64,000 nt of DNA from Cryobacterium sp. GrIS_2_6. GTDB taxonomy: Bacteria > Actinomycetota > Actinomycetes > Actinomycetales > Microbacteriaceae. How positions within the stretch are numbered: the first letter of the stretch is position 1; every line of letters begins with the position of its first letter. The DNA lies in NCBI RefSeq assembly GCF_035984545.1, contig NZ_JAXCHP010000001.1:620001-684000 (forward strand), read 5' to 3'. Both the position numbers and the translations under genes were made by a program. Shown here in pieces: positions 8,483 to 16,376 of this stretch. The notes under the pieces were generated by a model, which saw only the letters and a program-made list of their open reading frames with translations, did not search any database and was not told where the DNA came from.

Positions 8483-9298
8483 ATGATTCCAGATATCCTC
8501 TCGCACGGACAGTACGAGACCGTCTACAACTTCCTGTCGCTCGTCATCGCGGCGCAGCTCTTCACATCTGTCTTCCTCGTGATCGCCCTGCCTCGCATCC
8601 TGCCGCGGTACCGCCAGGCCATCACGGTGGCCATCGTGGTCTGCGGCATCGCCGCCTACCACTACTTCCGCATCTTCGACTCGTTCAAGGCGGCGTTCGT
8701 GACCGATGCCGTCGGTGGAACGGGCGACTACTCACAGGCCGTCGGCGCCGGCTTCAACGAGGGCTACCGCTACGTCGACTGGCTCCTCACCGTACCGTTG
8801 CTCCTCGTCGAGCTCGTCGCGGTACTCGCCCTCGTGCGGTCCGTCCAGTCCGCGCTCCTGCGGAGGCTCGTTCCGGCCGCGGCGCTCATGATCATCCTCG
8901 GCTATCCCGGGGAGATCAGCGGCGACAATGCCCTTCGCGGACTGTTCGGCCTGCTGTCAACCATCCCGTTCGCCTACATCCTCTTCGTGCTCTTCGTGCA
9001 ATTGAGTAAGTCCCTCGACCAGCAGCCGACCGGTGTCCGCAAGATCCTGAGCCAGCTTCGGTTCCTGCTCCTGCTCAGTTGGGGTGTCTACCCGATCGCG
9101 TACCTGCTGCCGCTGCTCAACATCTCCGGATCGGATGCCTGGGTCTACAAGCAGGTCGGCTATTCCGTCGCAGATATCCTGGCCAAGGCCGTCTATGCGT
9201 TGATCATCTACCAGGTGGCTCGCATCAAGTCCTTCGACGACGACCCCACATTCGCCGGAATCGAGCTTTCGCGGGATGAGGTCGCGACCCGCTCCTGA
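8483..9298 (+). CDS. Proton-pumping rhodopsin with antenna-type fenestration (xanthorhodopsin-like)
   Basis: A 271-residue seven-helix type 1 rhodopsin. Helix C reads RYVDWLLTVPLLLVELV, giving the D99-T103-E110 set: proton acceptor, Thr and proton donor of an outward proton pump. His60 in helix B fits the His-Asp counterion pair, Arg96 is present, and the retinal Schiff-base lysine is K235 in SVADILAKAVYAL with counterion D231. Leu107 at the proteorhodopsin tuning position predicts green absorption. In helix E, Gly156 (RGLFGLLSTIPF) replaces the bulky Trp138 of bacteriorhodopsin. A small residue here opens the lateral window that lets xanthorhodopsin and Gloeobacter rhodopsin bind a carotenoid antenna. 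CGGAG lies 5 bases before the ATG. No retinal-forming oxygenase (blh) is nearby, so retinal must come from elsewhere in the genome. Light-driven energy supply is inferred. Confidence 0.95.
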   Translation: MIPDILSHGQYETVYNFLSLVIAAQLFTSVFLVIALPRILPRYRQAITVAIVVCGIAAYHYFRIFDSFKAAFVTDAVGGTGDYSQAVGAGFNEGYRYVDWLLTVPLLLVELVAVLALVRSVQSALLRRLVPAAALMIILGYPGEISGDNALRGLFGLLSTIPFAYILFVLFVQLSKSLDQQPTGVRKILSQLRFLLLLSWGVYPIAYLLPLLNISGSDAWVYKQVGYSVADILAKAVYALIIYQVARIKSFDDDPTFAGIELSRDEVATRS

Positions 9299-9381
9299 TT
9301 CCGTCCTCGGCAACTCGACTGCGCGGCATGCACACGCACCTCGGCTTGACCGTGCCCGGCTCCGTCGGACGGATTGTGCAA

Positions 9382-9410
9382 TCGACTCTGGAAGTGCGCG
9401 ATAGTGTAAT
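9382..9410 (+). promoter_or_regulatory. Predicted promoter of the DHA2 exporter gene
   Basis: TCGACT (9382-9387), a 17-base spacer and TGTAAT (9405-9410) resemble a housekeeping promoter. Transcription would start near 9417. That favours the GTG at 9443 over the in-frame TTG at 9413 as translation start. Confidence 0.45.
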
Positions 9411-9442
9411 AGTTGATCCCCATCAACCATTGGACATCTTCC

Positions 9443-10861
9443 GTGACGTCGTCTGCACTTTCCGTCCCGGTATCGAACCTGGACGACACGATCGTGATGT
9501 CCCCGGTGCGGCGGAACGTGGCCATGATCGCCGTGCTGCTGTCGATGCTGATGACGAACATCGACACCTCGATCGTCAACGTCGCGCTTCCCCAGCTGGC
9601 GCACGACCTGGCCGTGACGCCGGCGGATGCCGTCTGGGTCGCCACTGCATTCCTGCTCGCGGTGTCCTGTTCCATTCCGGCGATGACGGGCCTGGCCGAC
9701 CAGATCGGGCGCAAGTGGATGTTCCTGATCGGCACCCCGGCGTTCACGGTCGCTTCGCTGGCCTGCTCCCTCTCGCCGAGCTTCGGTGCGCTCGTGGCCG
9801 GCCGGGTGCTTCAGGGTGTTGCCGCCGCGATGCTCTTCGCCGTCGCGATCCCGATCTACCGCCGCATCTTCCCGCCGGAGCGCCTGGGATTCGTGCTGGG
9901 CATGAACGCCATGGTCGTCGCCCTCGGCATCTGCGCAGGACCCACCTTCGGCGGCCTCATCCTCGCTCAACTCGACTGGCCGTGGCTCTTCTTGATCAAC
10001 CTGCCGATCGGCGCCGTTGCGACCGTGCTCGGGATCGTGTTCCTTCCGAGCCGGCGTCCCACCCGTGGCGGCTATGACCTGGCTGGGGCCCTCGCGGCCG
10101 CAGCCGCGATCGCGTGCTTCCTGCTGGGCATCCATCAGCTCGCCGACACGTCGACGCTCTGGATTGCCGGGACCCTCCTGATCGGGTGCGGGCTCCTGGC
10201 CACCGTGTTCGTACTGATCGAAAGGCGGGCTACCCGGCCGGTTCTACCGCCGAGCCTGTTCAACGGGCGCGTCACACTCGCAGTCCTCACTGCCTTCTGG
10301 TCGTTCTTCGGCCAGGGCGCCGCCTTCGTGGCTCTGCCGTTCCTCTTTCAGAGCGCCTATCACGCGAGCCCGCTCCAATCCGCCCTGCTGTTCACCCCCT
10401 GGCCGCTCATCATCATCATCATGTCGCCGCTCTCCGGTCGACTTGCCGACAAATATCCCGGCGGCACCCTCCCCGTGATCGGCCTGGCGGTCTTCACTTT
10501 CGGCCTGCTCGCACTGTCCTTCCTCGGCGGTCGGCCGCCGATCTGGCTCGTGCTCGTGAGCACCGGCCTGACCGGGCTGGGTTTCGCCATCTTCCAGCCG
10601 CCGAACAACCGGGACATGATGGCGGCTACTCCCATCCGGCACGCGAGTGCGATGGCCGGGGTGATGAACGTGAACCGGACCCTGGCCCAGTCGATGGGCG
10701 CCGGCGCCGTGAGCATCGCCCTGGTGCTGGTGGGCGCCTCATCCGTTTCACCGGCCCTCGAAGCTCAGGGAGCCAACAACGCCCTGTTCGTGGCCGTAGC
10801 GGGATCGGCCGTCGCCGTGATCGTGAGCATCGTCAAGATGCGCCACCTCAAGACCCACTAG
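9443..10861 (+). CDS. DHA2 family MFS drug:proton antiporter (EmrB/QacA type)
   Basis: About 472 residues with some 14 hydrophobic segments, the layout of DHA2 multidrug exporters. Motif A-like residues GLADQIGRKWMFL follow TM2, and motif C-like glycines (GICAGPTFGGLI) lie in TM5. TM1 carries NIDTSIVNVALPQL, the D-x-T/S-I-VNVALP signature of this family. The protein should expel cationic or lipophilic compounds in exchange for protons. GTG at 9443 is preferred from the promoter position; ATG at 9497 is another option. It is preceded by the rhodopsin, which could help keep up the proton gradient, but it has its own promoter. Substrate unknown. Confidence 0.9.
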   Translation: MTSSALSVPVSNLDDTIVMSPVRRNVAMIAVLLSMLMTNIDTSIVNVALPQLAHDLAVTPADAVWVATAFLLAVSCSIPAMTGLADQIGRKWMFLIGTPAFTVASLACSLSPSFGALVAGRVLQGVAAAMLFAVAIPIYRRIFPPERLGFVLGMNAMVVALGICAGPTFGGLILAQLDWPWLFLINLPIGAVATVLGIVFLPSRRPTRGGYDLAGALAAAAAIACFLLGIHQLADTSTLWIAGTLLIGCGLLATVFVLIERRATRPVLPPSLFNGRVTLAVLTAFWSFFGQGAAFVALPFLFQSAYHASPLQSALLFTPWPLIIIIMSPLSGRLADKYPGGTLPVIGLAVFTFGLLALSFLGGRPPIWLVLVSTGLTGLGFAIFQPPNNRDMMAATPIRHASAMAGVMNVNRTLAQSMGAGAVSIALVLVGASSVSPALEAQGANNALFVAVAGSAVAVIVSIVKMRHLKTH

Positions 10862-10928
10862 CCGGAATCTGGGAGGATGAAAGGACGTCCGGTACCACCG
10901 GCATCCATCTTCTGAGTCAGGAACCTCA

Positions 10929-11255
10929 ATGACCTTCGGCCAAGCGATCTCTTCCGTGTTCAGCCAATACGGCCAGTTCACCGGAGTCGCCCGCCGTTCA
11001 GAGTACTGGTGGTGGGTGCTCTTCGTCACGATCGTCGACTTCGCGCTCAGCACCCTGGATTCGACGATCAATCCCACGTCGGCGTTCGGGTTGTTCTCCA
11101 CGCTCTGGATCGTCGTCATTGTGCTGCCGTTCCTCGCGGTCGCGGTCCGGCGCCTGCGGGATGCCGGCTTCTCCTGGAAATGGCTCTGGTTCCTGTTGCT
11201 CCCGATCGTCGGTGTGATCATCCTGATCGTGTTGCTCTGCCGGCCGAGTAGATAG
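10929..11255 (+). CDS. DUF805 family membrane protein
   Basis: A 108-residue protein with three hydrophobic segments. It matches the DUF805 (YhaH-like) pattern: an N-terminal cytoplasmic AISSVFSQYGQFTGVARRSEYWW, then TM segments and the LPFLAVAVRRLRDAGFSWKW loop. The R-S-E-Y-W and VRRLRDAG motifs are hallmarks of the family. The molecular function is unknown. It begins 67 bases after the drug exporter on the same strand, preceded by a clear AGGAACCTCA ribosome site, and may be its own unit. It converges on the universal stress gene. Confidence 0.85.
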   Translation: MTFGQAISSVFSQYGQFTGVARRSEYWWWVLFVTIVDFALSTLDSTINPTSAFGLFSTLWIVVIVLPFLAVAVRRLRDAGFSWKWLWFLLLPIVGVIILIVLLCRPSR

Positions 11256-11279
11256 TCACAGAGCCCCGGGGTGCTGGTG

Positions 11280-11729
11280 TCACCCCTGGGACAGCGGGGC
11301 GCGCTTCGACCGGACGACGAGCACGGGGCACGCGGCGTGATGCACGAGCTGGTTGGAGACCGACCCCATCAGCAGGCCCGTGAAGCCACCGCGGCCCCGC
11401 GAGCCCACGACGAGGAGACCGGCGGATTCGGCTGCCTCCAGGAGCACGGTGACCGCACTACCGCGCACGATGCGGCCTGTCGCGGTGAGGCCGGCATCGG
11501 TCGCGACCGTGAGAGCCTCGGCCTGGATGCGCTCACAGACCTCTTTGAAGGAGTCTTCTGGAACGATGTCTCCCGGGGTCCCCGCCATGATCGGGTACGA
11601 CCACGTCGTCACGATGGTGAGCTCTGCGCTCCGCAGCTTCGCCTCGACGATCGCCCACTCGAGCGCCTTCAATGACGGCTCTGATCCATCCACGCCCACA
11701 ATAATCTGAAACGCACCGGTGTCACTCAT
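11280..11729 (-). CDS. Universal stress protein, ATP-binding type
   Basis: A single-domain UspA of 149 residues with a Rossmann-like fold. It starts with FQIIVGVDGSEPSLKALEWA and ends with the nucleotide motif VVGSRGRGGFTGLLMGS, matching G-x2-G-x9-G-S of ATP-binding Usp proteins. The ATG at 11729 begins the family domain; codons further upstream give unrelated sequence. Such proteins are made under starvation, hypoxia or oxidative stress in actinobacteria. It stands alone, with no DosR-like site recognised upstream. Confidence 0.9.
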   Translation of the reverse strand: MSDTGAFQIIVGVDGSEPSLKALEWAIVEAKLRSAELTIVTTWSYPIMAGTPGDIVPEDSFKEVCERIQAEALTVATDAGLTATGRIVRGSAVTVLLEAAESAGLLVVGSRGRGGFTGLLMGSVSNQLVHHAACPVLVVRSKRAPLSQG

Positions 11730-11833
11730 GGGATTCGTCCGCTCTCTCGGCAGGACGGCTCGCCCTGTGTGGCCATCATGCGGCCATTGCGTCGCGCGGT
11801 CGATTCGAGGTGCCCCTGGGCGCCCGGCCAGTT

Positions 11834-11876
11834 GCGGAGAGAACACCTCCGTGGAGGCGGCGGGTGTTCTCTCCGC
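11834..11876 (-). terminator. Strong hairpin downstream of secreted beta-helix gene
   Basis: GCGGAGAGAACACC at 11834-11847 and GGTGTTCTCTCCGC at 11863-11876 form a perfect 14-bp stem with a 15-base loop that contains a second small hairpin (CCTCC/GGAGG). It begins 24 bases past the stop of the minus-strand gene at 11900. It lacks a T run, which is common for terminators in high-GC actinobacteria. Confidence 0.7.
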
Positions 11877-11899
11877 ATCTCAGCGCTGAGGCGCGAGGC

Positions 11900-12931
11900 T
11901 TACTTGCAACCCGTGTTGGTGAGGCCGCTTCCGGCACCGGAGGTCTTGCAGTGCACCACGTTGCCAGCGGTCTTCGAGGCGTTGTTGACTTCGTAGCCGG
12001 GGACGCCGTCGGTGACCGTGTTGCCGGCGAAATCGTTCCCGCCGCCCCAACCGGAGAGCACGGAGTGCACCTGGAACGCGTCGTCGAGGGTCGAGGATCC
12101 GGAGTTGCCCCAGACCGAATAGCCGTTGCCCTTCACGTCGACCCAGGAATCAGCCGAGTTGTCGCCGGAGTAGCCGGAATGGCGGAAGGTGTTGCCGGTG
12201 ATACGTCCGCCGGTCGTTCCTTCCTTGATGTCGATCGCCTCCGCGGGGTTGTCCTCGATCCGGTTGTCCTGGATCAGCACGTTGTCGGACTTGTCTGGGC
12301 TGGACGAGGAGCCCATGACCGAACTCCAGTTATTGTGCGCGCTGCCGACGTAGACGCCTTCGCCATAGCTCGTCGAGGTGAGTCCGGTGTCGTGCACGTA
12401 AGAGTTGCGCAGCACGACGTTCGTGCTGCTGTGGCGCACGTGCACACCCTCCTGGCCGATGTGCCCGACGTCGACGCTGGAAATGACCGTGTAGTCGGAA
12501 TCGTCCAGCACAATGCCCTTGGCGGCCTTGTCGACCCGGAACCCCGTGAGGTTCCAGTGCCCTCCCGTGACGTGCAGGGCGTAACCGGAACCGGTCGACC
12601 CGGTGGAGAGCACGGCGGCTCTTGAGCCGGTGAGGGTGATCGGCGCCGCACCTGTTCCGACGGCGGAGGCCTCGAATTTGCCGGTGTAGGTGCCGTCCGT
12701 GAGGTGGATGGTGTCGCCGGGCTTCGCGCTGCCGAGTGCGGTCTTCAACTGAGCGGATGTCGACACGTTCGTGACCGTGGCGGCGTGGGCCGGTCCGGGG
12801 GTGAGCACGACCCCCGCCACGGCGACGGCGCCGGTCAGGAGGGCGGCTGCGGCGATGCGGCGCGGCGAGAGTCGCCGGGTGTTGGGGGAGAGTGGGAATG
12901 AGCGCGACGGATCGGTAGATGAGCGGAGCAC
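11900..12931 (-). CDS. Secreted right-handed parallel beta-helix protein
   Basis: A 343-residue exported protein. The first 52 residues hold a positively charged start, a hydrophobic core (AAAALLTGAVAVAGVVL) and a signal-peptidase site at AHA-A. The rest is a pectate-lyase-like beta-helix with repeated turns such as ITGNTFRHSGYSG, NVVLRNSYVHDTG and VLIQDNRIEDN. The N-terminal strand PGDTIHLTDGTYTGKF is the usual helix cap. Folds of this kind are polysaccharide lyases, epimerases or binding proteins; no catalytic set can be assigned with confidence. The sequence is clearly paralogous to the next gene (13272-14372): both share GEGVYVGSA/TA, SWVDVKGNGY/W and AIDIKEGT/VDIKEGT. The start is a GTG with AGGAAGC 12 bases upstream. 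It is the secreted member of the polysaccharide locus. Confidence 0.88.
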   Translation of the reverse strand: MLRSSTDPSRSFPLSPNTRRLSPRRIAAAALLTGAVAVAGVVLTPGPAHAATVTNVSTSAQLKTALGSAKPGDTIHLTDGTYTGKFEASAVGTGAAPITLTGSRAAVLSTGSTGSGYALHVTGGHWNLTGFRVDKAAKGIVLDDSDYTVISSVDVGHIGQEGVHVRHSSTNVVLRNSYVHDTGLTSTSYGEGVYVGSAHNNWSSVMGSSSSPDKSDNVLIQDNRIEDNPAEAIDIKEGTTGGRITGNTFRHSGYSGDNSADSWVDVKGNGYSVWGNSGSSTLDDAFQVHSVLSGWGGGNDFAGNTVTDGVPGYEVNNASKTAGNVVHCKTSGAGSGLTNTGCK

Positions 12932-13271
12932 GAAATCAGCAGCTTCCTGTGGTGTGGAACAGGAAGACTGCCTAACCGGTCAAACCTCGGGTGGATCACG
13001 AGATCGACAACTCCCCGTCGGAGTGGACAAGGCACCACGGAACGTCGTCGACGGCACGAAAGCGTCGACAGAATGAGGCAAGTGACATCGGCAGCACCCT
13101 GTAATAAGACAGGAGCCGAACCGGTCGCATGCACGATGGCAGAGGCGGGCGGGGATCAACAGCAGCCTGCAGATTACGGCAAGACTGCTGCCGGAAACTT
13201 GGAACGTTTAGTTCACACGACGATACACGTTCCTGAGGAAATCTCAAATGAACATTTGGTTTTCCCGAGGG
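12932..13271. other. Intergenic region with no gene; palindrome CAAATG-AA-CATTTG
   Basis: No convincing gene is seen in these 340 bases. They must carry the promoter of the secreted beta-helix gene. A 14-bp palindrome (CAAATG at 13245-13250, CATTTG at 13253-13258) and a hairpin at 13201-13233 are the only structures found. The gap separates the secreted beta-helix gene from the coupled operon upstream, so it probably has its own control. Confidence 0.6.
13201..13233 (-). terminator. Possible terminator of the GT2/beta-helix operon
   Basis: GGAACGT at 13201-13207 pairs with ACGTTCC at 13227-13233, beginning 39 bases past the stop of the gene ending at 13272. Short stem and no T run, so weak. 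Confidence 0.35.
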
Positions 13272-14372
13272 TCAACCGTCGGCGCACCGGACGTTCGAGG
13301 AACCCTCGCCGGCGTCGGCGGACGTGTTGCTGCACTCGACCACGTTGTCATTCGCCGGCTTGAGTGCGAACCCGTAGCCGGGGCCGTTCACCGTGGCCTT
13401 GTTGTTGCGGAAGGTGTTGCCCACGCCCCAGCCGTCGAGGATCTCATGCGTCTGGAACCCATCCAGCGGCGAGTTGACGCCGGTGTTGCCATCGATGATC
13501 CAGCCGTTGCCCTTGACATCGACCCAGGAATCGGCGCTCGTGATTCCCGAACCGTCGAAGCTGTTCTGCTGGAGGATTCCGTTGCTTGTGCCCTCCTTGA
13601 TGTCGACGCTTTCCGCGGTCGTCGCCGAGATCTTGTTGCCGATGATCGTGTTCCGGTCGCTCCGGTCTGGCTCGCACCCGCTCACGTCGCACCAGTTGCT
13701 CTCGGCTGTTCCGACATAGACGCCCTCACCGAACTTCGGCCGGCGGAGGCCGGTGTCGCTGATCTGATTGTCGGCGACGCGGTTGTCGGTGCTGTTGTTG
13801 CGCAGGTGCACCGCCTCGTCGCCGATCTGGGATACCTGGAGGCCTTGGATGAGCGAGTTCCGGGTCTGGTCCGCCATCACGCCTTTCTGGCCATTGCGCA
13901 CGGCGAACCCGATCAGGCGCACGTAGGCAACCCGATCGAGGTGAAGCACGTATCCGCCCTGCACGCCGCCACCGTCGAGGATGCTCCCGGCCGTGCCGCA
14001 GAGCGCAACCGGCGCGTCGGCGGTGCCTCCGCTGCGGAGCGTGAAGGTGCCCTGGTAGACGCCGGGGGCCAGACCGATCACGGTCCCGGGATTCACCGCG
14101 TCGAGGGCCGCCTGAAGCTCGCGCGCGGTCGTCACCGTGACCGTGAACGGCGGGCAGCCGGCCACGGTCTCGGGTACCGGATGAACCGGTGCCGTGGACG
14201 GGGGCGAGGTGGGTTGGGTGATGTTCTGGGTCGGGCCGGTGACGGCGACGATGACCATGACGGCGACGCCGATGATCGCAAGGCCGAGGATGCCGACGGT
14301 GAGCACCCACTGGAGGCGCGACGGCGTGCGGCGGCGCGCCGGCGCATCCGCCCGGTCGTCGCTATCGGGCAT
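13272..14372 (-). CDS. Membrane-anchored parallel beta-helix protein
   Basis: A 366-residue protein with a short charged cytoplasmic N-terminus, one membrane segment (LTVGILGLAIIGVAVMVIVAV, residues about 23-43), a Pro/Thr linker, then an extracytoplasmic right-handed beta-helix. Repeats include SLIQGLQVSQIG, NRVADNQISDTG and NTIIGNKISATT. It is a paralogue of the secreted protein at 11900-12931, with the same GEGVYVGTAESNWCDV and SWVDVKGNGW turns. Cys pairs (GCPPF, LCGTAG, NWCDVSGCEP) suggest extracellular disulfides. The ATG at 14372 overlaps the stop of the preceding broken gene, so the two are translationally coupled. It probably modifies or binds the polymer made by the GT2 encoded upstream, as AlgG-type beta-helix epimerases do in alginate systems. 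That is inference by analogy. Confidence 0.85.
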   Translation of the reverse strand: MPDSDDRADAPARRRTPSRLQWVLTVGILGLAIIGVAVMVIVAVTGPTQNITQPTSPPSTAPVHPVPETVAGCPPFTVTVTTARELQAALDAVNPGTVIGLAPGVYQGTFTLRSGGTADAPVALCGTAGSILDGGGVQGGYVLHLDRVAYVRLIGFAVRNGQKGVMADQTRNSLIQGLQVSQIGDEAVHLRNNSTDNRVADNQISDTGLRRPKFGEGVYVGTAESNWCDVSGCEPDRSDRNTIIGNKISATTAESVDIKEGTSNGILQQNSFDGSGITSADSWVDVKGNGWIIDGNTGVNSPLDGFQTHEILDGWGVGNTFRNNKATVNGPGYGFALKPANDNVVECSNTSADAGEGSSNVRCADG

Positions 14373-16376
14373 CAGGGGCGCCGCCGACGGACTCGCGCGA
14401 AACGATGCCGCGTGAGAGCGACGTGAGCGGTACACGCTCGGCGTACGGATGCCGGATCGCACCGAACTGGGGACCGCTGCGGGTGAGTGCCGTCACGAGA
14501 AGCAACAGCGCGAGCAACAGCCAGACCACGGTGAGTGGCTGGAACACGGACCGGGCAACGGTGATTGCCGTCGTCGCGCGCTGCCAGCTGGCGAGGTTGT
14601 TGCCTGCGACGACGGCCCCGGACGAGGTCTCGTCCCACACCGGAACGGCGCCGGAGCCCGAAAGCGCGTTGCTCACGACCCTCACCGACGTGGCGTCCCC
14701 GACGAGGCTCACGGCGTGGTTGGAGACGGCCCGGATGGTGTTGTCGGTGACACTGGCACCGGCGTTTCGGACGTACACGCCGGTCTGGCTGCCGCTGATC
14801 GCGTTGTTGCGCACACTCGTGTCGGTGACCCGGTCCCGGATCGCGATGGACTGGCGTGCCTGGTCCTTCAGGGTATTGCCGGCCACGACGACACCCGAGG
14901 CCCCGTCGTCGAGCACGATGCCCATATCGTTGCGCGCGATGAGACTCGAGTACACCGAAAGCGACTGACCTCCGCTGAGTTCGATCCCGTACCTCCGATT
15001 GTCTTCGACCGTACTGCGGGTCACTGTACTCGAACCGAAGGATTCAACGCCGGTTCCGATGGCACTCGGACCGTCGGCCAGCGAGCGGCCGTCGATCGAC
15101 ACTCCATTGCGCCCGTTGCCCGTCGCGGTGATCTGGTCGAACATGATCCCCGAGCTCGACCTGGCCACCGTGAAGCCGTCGACGCCGCTGTTGACGGCGC
15201 TCGTCCGGATTACCGTCGTGTCGGTCACGAACCGATGGAAGACGAGGCCGTCGACGAGGCTGTTCATGATACGGGTGTCGGTGATGGTGACGCCGGCGGC
15301 GTGCGTGACGAAAAGCCCGAAGGCATTGCCGTCGATCGTGACGTCCTGGAACCCGGCGGACAGGGTCGCTGCGGAGGGCCCGCTCGAGGCGACGGATCCT
15401 GCCGGCGCACGCAGGAGTTCGGGAGGAAGCACGGGGGCGCCGGCGAGAGGGCGCCGGCGAGCAGGCCTGCGCCGGCCGTGCCGGAGGCATCGGCCGTGCC
15501 GGAAGTATCCGCCGTGACCGAGCCGTCGGCTCTGGACGTGTCCGTACCGGAGGCATCCGTCCCGGAGAGCGCGAGCCCGCCCGTCTCCCCGCTCCAGAAC
15601 CCGAGGTTTGCGATGCGCGCGTGCCAGACCGAGAGCGTGCCGTTGATCATCCGGAGATAGGCGCGACCGTCGGACGTGTCGGTGTCGACCGCCCCGGTCC
15701 GGGTATTCCAGCTCTCGATGGCCACGGGCGCCGTCGCCGTGCCGTTGATGAGGACGGAGCCGCCGAGTCCGATCACGGACACGAACGTGCTCGGGTCGCT
15801 GCGGAGCCGCAGGGTGAGCCCATCCGTCGCGGTCAGCGACAGGGTCGCGCCGGTCAGGACGACGATGTTCTCGGAGAGCAGATAGCCGCCGTCCGGTTGC
15901 CGTACAAAGGTCGTCGGTGCGAGGGTGAGCAGGTCGGACACGAGGTAGGGCTGCGCACGGGCCGGCAGGACGAGGGTCACGGAACTTCCCGTGGTGAGCC
16001 GGTAGGGACCCTTGAGCCCGGCAACCCGCCACTGGGCGGATGCCGAGACGCTGCGGACATAACTCAGCCGGGCCTTCTCCGTATTCACCAGGCTCGTCTC
16101 GCGGGTCGGGTCGCCGGGATAGAGCACGCCCTGGACATTTCCGTTGCGGGCGATCTCGGCCCGCCCGAAGGCGCTCGTGGGGGAGTGGAACACTCCCGTT
16201 GCGACGAGGATGAGCGCTGCCGCGAGTATCCCGGCGAGGATGCCAGCGAGCGTGCCCAGCAGCACGAAACGTGCGCCAGGAGGACGCCCGGACTGGCGGT
16301 GCCTGGTCGCGGTCACCTTCACCCTCGGTGTCCGTGTGCGGGGAACCCGGACCGGCGCAACCCTGGTCCGGGTCAC
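14362..16376 (-). pseudogene. Large membrane beta-helix protein, frameshifted by a 14-bp duplication
   Basis: Two reading frames make up one protein. The first (from a GTG at 16376) encodes an Arg-rich cytoplasmic start, a membrane helix (FVLLGTLAGILAGILAAALI) and a beta-sandwich-like region up to ASGTAGAGLLAGALS. The second continues from GAPVLPPELL through beta-helix repeats (FQDVTIDGNAFGLFVTHAAG, GIVLDDGASGVVVAGNTLKD) to a C-terminal membrane helix and the stop at 14362. The switch falls on the tandem 14-bp repeat at 15435-15462. Removing one copy restores a single frame of about 666 residues. The GTG start overlaps the GT2 stop as GTGA, so it was built as part of the GT2 operon. It could be inactive, phase-variable, or a sequence error. 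Confidence 0.85.
15435..15462. repeat. 14-bp tandem duplication causing the frameshift
   Basis: GGGCGCCGGCGAGA (15435-15448) is followed directly by GGGCGCCGGCGAGC (15449-15462); 13 of 14 bases agree. A 14-base insertion shifts the frame by two, and deleting one unit exactly joins the two frames of the surrounding gene. Confidence 0.9.

Noticed and set aside
8483..9298. Rhodopsin as a sodium or chloride pump or a sensory type
   Set aside because: The helix C set is D-T-E, not NDQ, TSA or NTQ, and no transducer gene is adjacent.
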